From: CAZKAP01 sp964552195
Lineage (GTDB): Bacteria > Bacteroidota > Bacteroidia > Flavobacteriales > Flavobacteriaceae
Assembly (NCBI GenBank): GCA_964552195.1
Contig: CAZKFM010000015.1
Coordinates: forward strand, 1-61,108
Direction: 5' to 3'
DNA length: 61,108 nucleotides
The position numbers and the translations under genes were made by a program. Under the pieces are notes generated by a model. It saw only the letters and a program-made list of their open reading frames with translations. It had not been told where the DNA came from and made no database searches. Positions 7,701-16,250 of this stretch are shown piece after piece. The stretch's first letter is position 1. Each line of letters starts with the position of its first letter.

Positions 7701-8643
7701 ATTCTTCTTCTTCTTCACTCAGATGGGTAATCCCGCCACCGCTCCGGTAATAAAACTCCCCAGCTTTTTCCTCCAAAAACCGGATTGCGACGGCACACTC
7801 GACTCGCCTACCATCAAAAATACCAAATACCCCGGTGTAGAAGCCCCGCTTTTCTCCTTCGGCCTTTCGAATGATCTGAAGGGTCCGCTCCTTTGGAGCC
7901 CCCGAGATGGATCCGGCGGGCAACAGTTCACTTAGGAGGGAGGCAAAACGCTCCTGCCACTCCGCAGGCAGTAATCCGCAGATTTCTGAACTACTCTGTA
8001 GTATAGGTCCCTGGTTGGTCTCGAGTTGTTCAATATATCGGAAGTTTTCGACCCGTACTTGCTTGGCCACACGGGACAGGTCGTTGCGAATCAGGTCTAC
8101 TATGGTGTTGTGCTCGAACTGTTCCTTGGGGTTTGCCATGAGGCGTTCCCGCGCATCGTCCAGTCGGGCATCTATAGTGCCCTTCATGGGACGGGAACAA
8201 ATACGCCTGCCTTCAATGGAAAAGAACAACTCCGGGGAGAAAACCACGAACTCGCCGGGATAAAGGAGTTTGTACGGTGCATTGCTCATGTTATATACGG
8301 CCTCCAGATTTCCTTTAAGCCGAACTGGCGTACGTACGGTGAGATTCGTCAGAAAGGAATCTCCTCGTCTGAGGTGGTTTTGAACTTCCCGGAAGGCTCT
8401 TTGGTAATGTGTCCGGTGTTCCTCGTCTGTTAAGTATTCCATGAGAGGCCTTTCCAGTTCAGGGAGTTCTGACGGTAACCCCAGGCTGAGCAGATTCCGG
8501 AAGCTTACTCGGATACCCCGCTCCTGGGCCTCCTCCGGACTGTATATTTCCAGACGGGTACATTCGAAATCGGTGAGGAAAAGGAAAGGCCTGCCCTTCA
8601 GGAATCGCTTGCCAAACTGAGAATTGAACTCGGACCAGTGCAC
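7660..8643 (-). CDS. pabB: Aminodeoxychorismate synthase component I (PabB, chorismate-binding)
   Basis: The chorismate-binding fold is clear: SRPMKGTIDA, EHNTIVDLIRNDLSRVA, and toward the C-terminus LLPAGSISGAPKERTLQII and YYRSGGGIT. The enzyme aminates chorismate for p-aminobenzoate synthesis with a glutaminase partner coded elsewhere. The frame is open to an ATG at 8742, but a perfect promoter element TACATTTG lies at 8736-8729, downstream of that ATG. The first usable in-frame start after it is GTG 8643, shortly before the conserved region FGKRFLKGRPFLFL. The start is therefore set by the promoter position and stays uncertain. It is the first gene of the minus-strand operon pabB-pabC-rlmB. 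Confidence 0.88.
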   Translation of the reverse strand: MHWSEFNSQFGKRFLKGRPFLFLTDFECTRLEIYSPEEAQERGIRVSFRNLLSLGLPSELPELERPLMEYLTDEEHRTHYQRAFREVQNHLRRGDSFLTNLTVRTPVRLKGNLEAVYNMSNAPYKLLYPGEFVVFSPELFFSIEGRRICSRPMKGTIDARLDDARERLMANPKEQFEHNTIVDLIRNDLSRVAKQVRVENFRYIEQLETNQGPILQSSSEICGLLPAEWQERFASLLSELLPAGSISGAPKERTLQIIRKAEGEKRGFYTGVFGIFDGRRVECAVAIRFLEEKAGEFYYRSGGGITHLSEEEEEYGELLAKIYLPIV

Positions 8644-8728
8644 TGTAAATAATTCGAATATTCCATGCGATAAGCCGTTTTCTCCGGTCCCGGGAAGGCA
8701 TATTGTCCCCCGGATTTCGCATCGGCTG

Positions 8729-8736
8729 CAAATGTA
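8729..8736 (-). promoter_or_regulatory. Bacteroidota -7 element for the pabB operon
   Basis: Read on the minus strand this is TACATTTG, a perfect match to TAnnTTTG. No TTG is found 19 bases upstream, so the -33 element is weak. It is divergent from the rpsL promoter, about 160 bases away. Its position argues against the ATG at 8742 as the pabB start. Confidence 0.55.
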
Positions 8737-8870
8737 ATGCAAGACCGCCTGAAACTCCTCAGAACAAGAGCGGGAGCGGGTGAATTCAAGAACGCGAAAA
8801 GCGCCCTAACGCCAGTGAGTGCGGGCTATTGTGACATGCCCGTAAAAAATTCGAAAAAAAACAGTAAGGA

Positions 8871-8901
8871 TTTGATTTGTTGCGGAATATCGCTACATTT
8901 G
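8871..8901 (+). promoter_or_regulatory. Promoter of the rpsL (str/S10/spc/alpha) ribosomal supercluster
   Basis: TTG at 8872-8874, a 19-base spacer and TACATTTG at 8894-8901 match the Bacteroidota promoter pattern TTG-N19-TAnnTTTG exactly. Transcription should start near 8906, giving a leader of about 40 bases before the rpsL ATG at 8947. No other comparably good promoter is seen until past rplQ. Confidence 0.85.
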
Positions 8902-8946
8902 CAGCCCCAAAATTGCGAGGGGTAGAGATTTTAATTTAGGTAATTA

Positions 8947-9321
8947 ATGCCAACGATATCACAATTAGTACGTAAAGGAAGGGCAGAGCAAATTAAGAAA
9001 AGCAAGTCTGCCGCACTGGACTCGTGCCCACAGCGCAGGGGGGTATGTACCCGTGTGTACACTACCACGCCCAAGAAGCCGAATTCGGCCATGCGGAAGG
9101 TAGCTAGGGTGCGACTGACCAATGGAAAGGAAGTTAACGCCTATATTCCTGGAGAAGGGCATAACCTTCAGGAGCACTCTATCGTACTCGTACGAGGAGG
9201 CAGGGTGAAGGACCTTCCCGGAGTTCGCTACCACATTGTGCGCGGAGCACTCGACACTGCGGGAGTGGACGGAAGAACACAAAGGAGATCAAAATATGGC
9301 GCTAAGCGTCCTAAGAAATAG
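8947..9321 (+). CDS. rpsL: 30S ribosomal protein S12
   Basis: The 124-residue protein lies in the decoding centre of the small subunit. The S12 signature TPKKPNSAMRKVARVRLTNG is at residues 41-60, with the Lys that is altered in many streptomycin-resistant mutants still present (KK at 43-44). The length is normal and it is the first gene of the ribosomal supercluster. The next gene, rpsG, starts 14 bases later. Confidence 0.98.
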   Translation: MPTISQLVRKGRAEQIKKSKSAALDSCPQRRGVCTRVYTTTPKKPNSAMRKVARVRLTNGKEVNAYIPGEGHNLQEHSIVLVRGGRVKDLPGVRYHIVRGALDTAGVDGRTQRRSKYGAKRPKK

Positions 9322-9335
9322 AACAGTAGCAGACC

Positions 9336-9812
9336 ATGCGAAAAAGACAAGCGAAAAAAAGGCCACTTCTGCCGGATCCCAGATTCAACGATCAGCTGGT
9401 GACCCGTTTTGTGAATATGCTCATGTGGAGCGGAAAGAAGTCGGTTGCTTTTCAAATATTCTACGACGCTATAGATATCGTCGACCAGCGTAAGACGGAT
9501 GAGGAAAAATCTGCGCTGGAACTCTGGAAAGATGCTCTCTCTAACGTGATGCCTCACGTGGAAGTGCGTAGTCGCCGAGTAGGTGGGGCTACGTTTCAGA
9601 TTCCCATGCAGATACGTCCCGATCGCAAAATTTCAACAGCCATGAAATGGCTGATCAGCTATGCGCGCAAGCGAAACGAAAAGTCGATGGCCCAGAGACT
9701 CGCAGCCGAGATACTGGCTGCTTCTAAGGAAGAAGGTGCTGCAGTGAAGAAGCGTGTCGATACTCACAAAATGGCCGAGGCCAACAAAGCATTCTCTCAC
9801 TTTAGATTTTAA
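9336..9812 (+). CDS. rpsG: 30S ribosomal protein S7
   Basis: At 158 residues this has the usual S7 length. It starts with the lysine/arginine-rich MRKRQAKKRPLLPDP and includes GGATFQIPMQIRPDRK and the C-terminal MAEANKAFSHFRF. S7 nucleates assembly of the 30S head and contacts the E site. It lies between rpsL and fusA, with 12 bases to fusA. Confidence 0.98.
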   Translation: MRKRQAKKRPLLPDPRFNDQLVTRFVNMLMWSGKKSVAFQIFYDAIDIVDQRKTDEEKSALELWKDALSNVMPHVEVRSRRVGGATFQIPMQIRPDRKISTAMKWLISYARKRNEKSMAQRLAAEILAASKEEGAAVKKRVDTHKMAEANKAFSHFRF

Positions 9813-9824
9813 CCAACCACTGCC

Positions 9825-11951
9825 ATGGCAAGGAATTTAAAATTAACAAGAAACATAGGTATCGCCGCCCACATCGATGCGGGCAAGACGACTACCACCG
9901 AGCGAATCCTCTTTTATACGGGGGTGAGCCACAAAATAGGTGAGGTGCACGATGGTGCGGCCACCATGGACTGGATGGAGCAAGAGCAGGAGCGGGGTAT
10001 TACCATTACCTCCGCTGCGACTACCTGTCAGTGGAATTTCCCCACAGAAAACGGGAAGCCCACCGCGGATTCCAATCCTTTTCACTTCAACATCATCGAT
10101 ACCCCCGGACACGTGGATTTTACCGTAGAGGTAAACCGTTCGCTTCGGGTACTTGATGGGCTAGTGTTCCTGTTTAGCGCCGTAGATGGTGTGGAGCCAC
10201 AGTCGGAGACTAACTGGCGTCTGGCCGACAATTATAAAGTGCCCCGTATGGGATTCGTCAATAAGATGGACCGTCAGGGTGCTAACTTCCTGAATGTATG
10301 CAAGCAAGTTCGGGACATGCTCAAGTCCAATGCAGTGCCTATAGTGCTGCCCATAGGTGACGAGGCAGACTTCAAGGGCATTGTAGACCTGGTTAAGAAC
10401 CGTGCCATCGTATGGCATGAGGACAACTTTGGTTCGACCTATGATGTGGTCGACATACCCGAAGAAATGAAGGAAGAGGTTCACCAGTATCGCGCAGAGC
10501 TTATCGAAGCCGTGGCGGAATACGATGAGAACCTGATGGAGAAATTTTTCGAAGACGAGAACTCCATTACCGAGGATGAAGTCCATGCAGCGCTGCGAGC
10601 CGCGGTTATGGATATGAGTATCATTCCGATGGTTTGTGGTTCTGCCTTTAAGAACAAAGGGGTGCAATTCCTGTTGGATGCGGTTTGCCGTTACTTACCC
10701 TCCCCGCTGGATAAGGATGCCATTGTGGGTATCAATCCGAACACAGATCAAGAGGTCAAGCGCAAGCCAAGCCCCGACGAGCCTTTTGCAGCCCTGGCCT
10801 TTAAGATTGCTACGGATCCTTTCGTGGGTCGACTGGCATTCTTTCGAGCCTATTCGGGTAAGCTGGATGCGGGTTCCTATGTGCTGAACAACCGCTCGGG
10901 CAACAAGGAGCGCATATCACGAATCTACCAAATGCACTCCAACAAGCAGAACGCTATCGAATCCATATCCGCCGGAGATATTGGTGCGGCTGTTGGATTC
11001 AAGGATATAAAAACAGGGGATACCCTCTCCGATGAGAAACATCCGATTGTACTTGAAAGTATGGTATTCCCCGATCCGGTAATCGGTATCGCCGTGGAGC
11101 CCAAGACCAAGGCGGATGTCGACAAGCTGGGTATGGCCCTGGCGAAACTCGCCGAAGAGGATCCTACCTTCCAGGTCAAGACTGACGAGGCTTCAGGTCA
11201 GACCATCATTTCAGGTATGGGTGAGCTGCACCTGGATATCATCGTCGACCGACTGAGAAGGGAGTTTAAAGTTGAGGTCAATCAGGGGCAACCCCAGGTC
11301 GAGTACAAGGAGGCCATTACAGCCTCTGCTGACCACAGAGAGGTCTACAAGAAACAGACTGGTGGTCGCGGTAAGTTTGCGGACATCGTATTCACCATGG
11401 AGCCTGCTGGCAAGGAGGAGACGGGTCTGATATTCGTTAATGAGATCAAGGGAGGTAACATACCCAAAGAGTATATACCTTCTGTGGAGAAAGGCTTCAA
11501 GGAGGCCATGAAGGCAGGACCCTTGGCTGGTTTTGAAATGGACAGCATGAAAGTGACTCTCAAGGACGGATCGTTCCACCCCGTGGATTCGGATTCCCTG
11601 TCCTTTGAGCTGGCCGCCAAGCTGGGTTACAAGGAGGCTGCCCGAGCTTCTAAGGCCGTACTGATGGAGCCGATCATGAAAATCGAAGTGTTGACGCCGG
11701 AAGAGAATATGGGTGACATCGTGGGTGACCTGAACCGAAGAAGGGGCCAGGTGAACAATATGGACGATCGAGCCGGGTCCAAGGTGATCAAGGCGGAGGT
11801 ACCGCTATCCGAAATGTTCGGTTATGTAACCGCGCTGAGGACACTTTCTTCGGGTCGTGCGACATCCACTATGGAGTTCTCGCACTATGCCGAAACACCA
11901 CCGAACATTGCGGAAGAAGTTATTAAAGCAACAAAAGGAGTAGTAGCGTAA
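9825..11951 (+). CDS. fusA: Translation elongation factor G
   Basis: The 708-residue GTPase drives tRNA-mRNA translocation. Domain 1 has the P-loop AHIDAGKTT, switch region ERGITITSAATT, DTPGHVDFTVE and NKMDRQGAN. Domains 2 to 5 follow, ending with GYVTALRTLSSGRATSTMEF. The length is full and no insertion is seen. It is the third gene of the str part, 10 bases before rpsJ. Confidence 0.98.
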   Translation: MARNLKLTRNIGIAAHIDAGKTTTTERILFYTGVSHKIGEVHDGAATMDWMEQEQERGITITSAATTCQWNFPTENGKPTADSNPFHFNIIDTPGHVDFTVEVNRSLRVLDGLVFLFSAVDGVEPQSETNWRLADNYKVPRMGFVNKMDRQGANFLNVCKQVRDMLKSNAVPIVLPIGDEADFKGIVDLVKNRAIVWHEDNFGSTYDVVDIPEEMKEEVHQYRAELIEAVAEYDENLMEKFFEDENSITEDEVHAALRAAVMDMSIIPMVCGSAFKNKGVQFLLDAVCRYLPSPLDKDAIVGINPNTDQEVKRKPSPDEPFAALAFKIATDPFVGRLAFFRAYSGKLDAGSYVLNNRSGNKERISRIYQMHSNKQNAIESISAGDIGAAVGFKDIKTGDTLSDEKHPIVLESMVFPDPVIGIAVEPKTKADVDKLGMALAKLAEEDPTFQVKTDEASGQTIISGMGELHLDIIVDRLRREFKVEVNQGQPQVEYKEAITASADHREVYKKQTGGRGKFADIVFTMEPAGKEETGLIFVNEIKGGNIPKEYIPSVEKGFKEAMKAGPLAGFEMDSMKVTLKDGSFHPVDSDSLSFELAAKLGYKEAARASKAVLMEPIMKIEVLTPEENMGDIVGDLNRRRGQVNNMDDRAGSKVIKAEVPLSEMFGYVTALRTLSSGRATSTMEFSHYAETPPNIAEEVIKATKGVVA

Positions 11952-11961
11952 GCAGGGAAAT

Positions 11962-12267
11962 ATGAGCCAGAAGATTCGAATTAAACTGAAGTCATACGAC
12001 CACAACCTGGTCGATAAGTCTGCCGAGAAAATCGTCAAGACTGTTAAGACTACCGGAGCTGTCGTTACGGGGCCTATCCCGTTGCCTACGCACAAGAAGA
12101 TTTTTACCGTGCTGCGTTCACCACACGTGAACAAGAAATCACGGGAACAGTTTCAGCTGAGCTCGTACAAGAGGCTGCTGGATATATACAGTTCTTCTTC
12201 GAAGACCATTGATGCGCTGATGAAGCTTGAGCTTCCCAGCGGGGTCGAGGTGGAGATCAAGGTCTGA
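11962..12267 (+). CDS. rpsJ: 30S ribosomal protein S10
   Basis: The 101-residue protein matches S10 throughout, including KIRIKLKSYDHNLVDKSAEK and the stretch around FTVLRSPHVNKKSREQF. S10 sits in the 30S head and doubles as NusE in antitermination. Here it is separated from rplC by an unusually long gap of 150 bases with two hairpins, so it is grouped more with fusA than with the S10-operon genes. Confidence 0.98.
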   Translation: MSQKIRIKLKSYDHNLVDKSAEKIVKTVKTTGAVVTGPIPLPTHKKIFTVLRSPHVNKKSREQFQLSSYKRLLDIYSSSSKTIDALMKLELPSGVEVEIKV

Positions 12268-12281
12268 TCACAGGCCGCGAT

Positions 12282-12387
12282 GGGGGCGGGAGCGCCCCCG
12301 GACATGTCCTGAGCGTTTCGCGAGGGAAAAACGGTGAAAGAAAAAGAATCTGGGTCTCAGAGGGTTTTTTCTGGACCCAATTTTTTT
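12282..12387 (+). promoter_or_regulatory. Hairpin-rich rpsJ-rplC intergenic leader, possible attenuator
   Basis: The 150-base gap holds two stem-loops. GGGGGCG (12282-12288) pairs perfectly with CGCCCCC (12293-12299) around a GGAG loop. TGGGTC (12351-12356) pairs with GACCCA (12374-12379), followed by seven T (12381-12387), which looks like a terminator with a large loop. It could be partial termination, autogenous control by a ribosomal protein such as L4, or a processing site. The regulatory role is inference from position and structure. The region after the T run (12388-12417) is AT-rich and could also hold a start site. Confidence 0.55.
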
Positions 12388-12417
12388 GCTAGAGAGTAAA
12401 TATTTAAAAACAAAACA

Positions 12418-13038
12418 ATGTCTGGGTTAATAGGACGAAAAATTGGAATGACCAGCGTGTTCGACGAGAACGGAAAGAATATTCCGTGTACCGTTATACA
12501 GGCCGGTCCTTGCGTGGTAACCCAAGTCAGAACCGAGGAGGTGGATGGCTACAGTGCCCTTCAGCTCGGTTTCGATGACAAGGCAGAGAAGCGAAGCAAC
12601 AAGGCCGAGGTTGGCCATTTCAAGAAAGCAGGATCTTCTCCGTTGAAAAAAGTCATGGAATTCCGGGATTTTAGAGGTGAGCACAATCTGGGAGACACGT
12701 TGAGTGTGGATACCGTATTTATAGAAGGCGAGTACGTCGATGTGGTCGGTACCTCAAAAGGAAAGGGCTACCAGGGCGTGGTCAAGCGGCACGGTTTTGC
12801 AGGGGTCGGTCAGTCGACGCACGGACAGCACAACCGGCTGAGGGCTCCCGGTTCTATTGGTGCAGCATCTTATCCTGCTCGCGTTTTCAAGGGAGTGAAG
12901 ATGGCAGGACGCATGGGTGGAGAGCGCGTCACGGTTCAGAACCTGCAGGTTATGAAGGTTATCCCTGAAAAGAACCTGCTCGTATTGAAAGGGGCCGTAC
13001 CGGGCCATAAGAATGGATACATAATGATCACGAAGTAA
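12418..13038 (+). CDS. rplC: 50S ribosomal protein L3
   Basis: The 206-residue protein begins MSGLIGRKIGMTSVFDENGK and has the central extension loop GFAGVGQSTHGQHNRLRAPG that reaches toward the peptidyl-transferase centre. Its stop shares one base with the rplD start (TAATG), so the two are coupled. Confidence 0.98.
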   Translation: MSGLIGRKIGMTSVFDENGKNIPCTVIQAGPCVVTQVRTEEVDGYSALQLGFDDKAEKRSNKAEVGHFKKAGSSPLKKVMEFRDFRGEHNLGDTLSVDTVFIEGEYVDVVGTSKGKGYQGVVKRHGFAGVGQSTHGQHNRLRAPGSIGAASYPARVFKGVKMAGRMGGERVTVQNLQVMKVIPEKNLLVLKGAVPGHKNGYIMITK

Positions 13039-13667
13039 TGAAGCTAGCTGTTTTAAATATCCAGGGAAAGGAAACGGGTCGGCACGTCGAACTCGATGAT
13101 GCGATCTTCGGTGGCGAGCCCAACGAACACGCGATCTACCTTGATGTAAAGCAATATCTGGCTCATCAGCGTCAGGGTACGCATAAGGCCAAGGAGCGAG
13201 CTGAGATTGCGGGTAGTACCCGTAAGTTGAAGAAGCAGAAAGGTACGGGAACCGCTCGTGCCGGTAGCATAAAGTCTCCTGTTTTTCGCGGAGGTGGACG
13301 AATTTTCGGTCCGCGTCCCAGAACATACAACCAGAAGGTTAATAAGAATGTAAAGCGGGTGGCCCGACGTTCTGCCCTGGCACTGAAATCCAGGGAAAAG
13401 GAACTCTTTGTGGTCGAAGACTTCTCTTTTGATACTCCAAAGACCAAAGACTATCTGGAATTCCTGAAGTCTATGGGGCTGGAGAACAAGAAGTCACTGC
13501 TGGTATTGGATCAGGAGAATACGAACGTATTTTTGTCTTCCCGAAATCTACCTCATTCACAGGTGGTTACAGGCAGCGAATTGAATACGTACAAGATTCT
13601 GAACGCCAATACGCTCGTTCTGTCTGAAGGAGCCGTGGAAGGAATCGTATCGAATTTGTCAAACTAA
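13038..13667 (+). CDS. rplD: 50S ribosomal protein L4
   Basis: At 209 residues it has the L4 fold and its extended loop (STRKLKKQKGTGTARAGSIK, followed by SPVFRGGGRIFGPRPR), which lines the exit tunnel. In enterobacteria L4 represses its own operon. The hairpin leader upstream of rplC would be the place for a similar control here, but nothing in the sequence proves it. Confidence 0.98.
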   Translation: MKLAVLNIQGKETGRHVELDDAIFGGEPNEHAIYLDVKQYLAHQRQGTHKAKERAEIAGSTRKLKKQKGTGTARAGSIKSPVFRGGGRIFGPRPRTYNQKVNKNVKRVARRSALALKSREKELFVVEDFSFDTPKTKDYLEFLKSMGLENKKSLLVLDQENTNVFLSSRNLPHSQVVTGSELNTYKILNANTLVLSEGAVEGIVSNLSN

Positions 13668-13679
13668 AAGCAGTCAGCG

Positions 13680-13970
13680 ATGGGTATTTTAATTAAGCCG
13701 ATTATAACGGAAAAAGTTACTGCCGATAGTGAGCTGTACAACCGCTATGGATTCTTCGTGGACCCCAAGGCCAATAAACTGGAGATCAAGAAGGCGGTAG
13801 AGGATACATATGGAGTAACGGTTAAGCAGGTGAGGACCATGAACTACGGGCCAAGCCGCAAGACCCGTTACACCAAGACCGGGATACAGTCCGGAATGAA
13901 AAGTGGATACAAAAAGGCTATAGTGGATGTGGCCGATGGTGACATCATCGATTTCTATAGCAACATATAA
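13680..13970 (+). CDS. rplW: 50S ribosomal protein L23
   Basis: The 96-residue protein includes ILIKPIITEKVT at the N-terminus and NKLEIKKAVEDTYGVTVKQV. L23 sits at the tunnel exit and is the docking point for trigger factor and SRP. It lies 12 bases after rplD. Confidence 0.98.
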   Translation: MGILIKPIITEKVTADSELYNRYGFFVDPKANKLEIKKAVEDTYGVTVKQVRTMNYGPSRKTRYTKTGIQSGMKSGYKKAIVDVADGDIIDFYSNI

Positions 13971-13979
13971 GCTTGAGTT

Positions 13980-14804
13980 ATGTCAGTTAAGAAGTTAAAA
14001 CCGATTACTCCCGGCCAGCGCTTTAAGGTGGCCAACGGCTTCGACGCGATTACGGACGCCCGACCAGAGAAGTCCCTGCTCGCCCCACTGAAGAAGACAG
14101 GGGGTCGAAACCGGGAAGGAAAGATGACGGTGCGCCACCGGGGAGGTGGACATAAGCGTCGCTACCGGGTAATCGATTTCAAGCGGGATAAGTTTAATAT
14201 GGAGGCCGAACTGACTTCCATTCAGTACGACCCCAACCGGTCCGCCTTTATCGGCCTGCTGCAGTATGCCGATGGTGAGAAGCGTTACGTGATTGCCCAG
14301 AGCGGGATGAAGGTTGGACAGAAGGTAGTGTCAGGTTCGAACATACAGCCGGAGATTGGCAATGCCATGGCGCTGAGCGACATACCGCTAGGAACCGTGA
14401 TCTCCTGTATCGAGCTGCGTCCCGGACAGGGGGCGGTTATGGCTCGAAGTGCGGGCACATTTGCCCAGTTGATGGCCCGGGACGGCAAGTTTGTAACCAT
14501 AAAGCTTCCTTCAGGGGAAACCCGGATGATATTGGCGACCTGCATGGCAACCATAGGGGCGGTATCCAACTCGGATCACCAGCTGCTGGTATCCGGCAAG
14601 GCGGGAAGAAGCCGCTGGCTGGGTAGAAGACCAAGGACACGTCCTGTTGCCATGAACCCTGTCGATCACCCCATGGGTGGTGGTGAGGGTCGCGCCTCAG
14701 GAGGTCACCCCAGATCCAAGAAAGGTATACCGGCCAAGGGCTATCGTACTCGTTCGAGGACCAAGGACAGCAACAGATACATTGTAGAACGCAGAAAGAA
14801 ATAA
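13980..14804 (+). CDS. rplB: 50S ribosomal protein L2
   Basis: The 274-residue protein has RHRGGGHKRRYRVIDFKRDK in the N-terminal domain and the conserved C-terminal MNPVDHPMGGGEGRA, whose His is needed for peptidyl-transferase activity. The length is full. It lies 9 bases after rplW. Confidence 0.98.
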   Translation: MSVKKLKPITPGQRFKVANGFDAITDARPEKSLLAPLKKTGGRNREGKMTVRHRGGGHKRRYRVIDFKRDKFNMEAELTSIQYDPNRSAFIGLLQYADGEKRYVIAQSGMKVGQKVVSGSNIQPEIGNAMALSDIPLGTVISCIELRPGQGAVMARSAGTFAQLMARDGKFVTIKLPSGETRMILATCMATIGAVSNSDHQLLVSGKAGRSRWLGRRPRTRPVAMNPVDHPMGGGEGRASGGHPRSKKGIPAKGYRTRSRTKDSNRYIVERRKK

Positions 14805-14814
14805 GTAGGGATTT

Positions 14815-15093
14815 ATGGCACGTTCACTAAAAAAGGGACCATATGTTCACCATAGCCTGGAAAAGAAAGTCCAGCAGAATATAGCATCCGGGAAAAAGAC
14901 GGTGATCAAGACCTGGTCACGGGCGTCGATGATAACCCCCGATTTCGTCGGACAGACAATAGCCGTGCACAATGGACGGCAGTTTGTTCCGGTGTATGTA
15001 ACGGAGAACATGGTCGGTCACAAGCTGGGGGAGTTTTCTCCTACCCGCTCGTTCCGCGGCCATGCCGGAGCTAAGAATAAAGGCAAAAAATAA
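14815..15093 (+). CDS. rpsS: 30S ribosomal protein S19
   Basis: The 92-residue protein starts MARSLKKGPYVHHSLEKKV and includes the stretch HNGRQFVPVYVTENMVGHKL and GEFSPTRSFRGHAG. It forms the 30S head bridge with S13. It lies 10 bases after rplB. Confidence 0.98.
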   Translation: MARSLKKGPYVHHSLEKKVQQNIASGKKTVIKTWSRASMITPDFVGQTIAVHNGRQFVPVYVTENMVGHKLGEFSPTRSFRGHAGAKNKGKK

Positions 15094-15098
15094 GCGCG

Positions 15099-15512
15099 AT
15101 GGGAAGCAGAAAAACATTGATGGCTAACCGAATCAAGGAGGAGAAGAAGCAAATGGCATTCGCCAAGCTGAACAACTGCCCGACTTCTCCCCGCAAGATG
15201 CGTCTGGTAGCAGACCTGATCCGCGGCGAGAAGATTGAGAATGCGCTGGCCATCCTGAGGTTCAATCCCAAAGAGGCGTCCCGTAAGCTGGAGAAACTGC
15301 TGCTTTCGGCCGTAGCCAACTGGGAGGCAAAAAATGAGGATGGGGACATCGAAGAAGCCGATCTCTTTGTAAAAGAGGTACGAGTGGACGGAGGCAGGAT
15401 GCTAAAGCGCCTGCAGACCGCACCACAGGGAAGGGCGCACAGAATCCGTAAAAGGTCCAATCACGTGACCCTGGTTCTAGGAGAAAAACAAGTAGAAAAC
15501 AGCGACAACTAG
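15099..15512 (+). CDS. rplV: 50S ribosomal protein L22
   Basis: The 137-residue protein has FAKLNNCPTSPRKMRLVADL near the start and the beta-hairpin VDGGRMLKRLQTAPQGRAHR that lines the exit tunnel and is a site of macrolide-resistance changes. The longer start (MGSRKTLMANRIK) is kept because similar N-termini occur in this phylum. It lies 5 bases after rpsS. Confidence 0.97.
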   Translation: MGSRKTLMANRIKEEKKQMAFAKLNNCPTSPRKMRLVADLIRGEKIENALAILRFNPKEASRKLEKLLLSAVANWEAKNEDGDIEEADLFVKEVRVDGGRMLKRLQTAPQGRAHRIRKRSNHVTLVLGEKQVENSDN

Positions 15513-15516
15513 GAAT

Positions 15517-16233
15517 ATGGGACAAAAGACAAACCCGATCGGAAATCGCCTGGGAATCATCAGGGGTTGGGAGTCGAACTGGTACGGTGGTAACGACTAC
15601 GGCGACAAACTGGCCGAAGACGATAAGATCCGTAAATATTTGGCGGCCCGTCTGGCCAAGGCGAGTGTATCCAGGGTTATCATAGAGCGTACCCTCAAGC
15701 TCATCACCATTACCATTACCACCGCCCGCCCCGGTATTATCATCGGTAAGGGAGGACAGGAAGTGGATAAGCTCAAGGAAGAGCTCAAGAAGATCACGGG
15801 TAAAGAGGTTCAGCTGAACATACACGAGATCAAGAGGCCTGAGCTGGATGCTAACCTGGTTGCTGCCAGCATTGCCCGGCAGATTGAAAGCCGTATTTCG
15901 TACCGACGGGCCATAAAGATGGCTATCGCGGCCGCCATGCGGATGAATGCCGAGGGGATTAAGATTCAGATTTCCGGCCGACTGAACGGGGCAGAAATGG
16001 CGCGTTCGGAGGCATATAAGGAAGGACGTATTCCTCTTTCTACGTTCCGTGCGGATGTGGATTACGCTTTTCATGAAGCCCACACCACCTACGGACGACT
16101 GGGAGTTAAGGTTTGGATAATGAAAGGAGAAGTTTACGGTAAACGAGAGCTCTCGCCGCTGGTGGGCCTCAATCTGGGTCAGAAGTCCGGTAAACCGGAT
16201 GGAGGCAAGCGCAGGGAGCGTCGTCGTAAATAA
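15517..16233 (+). CDS. rpsC: 30S ribosomal protein S3
   Basis: The 238-residue protein has the start MGQKTNPIGNRLGIIRGWES, a KH domain with the GIIIGKGGQEV loop, and the C-terminal AYKEGRIPLSTFRADVDYAF. It forms part of the mRNA entry helicase. The end is basic (KRRERRRK). Confidence 0.98.
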   Translation: MGQKTNPIGNRLGIIRGWESNWYGGNDYGDKLAEDDKIRKYLAARLAKASVSRVIIERTLKLITITITTARPGIIIGKGGQEVDKLKEELKKITGKEVQLNIHEIKRPELDANLVAASIARQIESRISYRRAIKMAIAAAMRMNAEGIKIQISGRLNGAEMARSEAYKEGRIPLSTFRADVDYAFHEAHTTYGRLGVKVWIMKGEVYGKRELSPLVGLNLGQKSGKPDGGKRRERRRK

Positions 16234-16250
16234 TTTAAAGGCAAGGAGCT

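Noticed and set aside
8643..8742. ATG 8742 as the start of pabB
   Set aside because: A perfect -7 promoter element lies downstream of this ATG, so the codon would be outside the transcript.
12282..12300. The GC-rich hairpin after rpsJ as a classical terminator
   Set aside because: No T run follows this first stem. Only the second stem further down has one, so the gap is described as a leader rather than two terminators.
15262..16083. A 273-codon minus-strand frame across rplV and rpsC
   Set aside because: Both ribosomal genes are certain and the antisense frame shows no known features.
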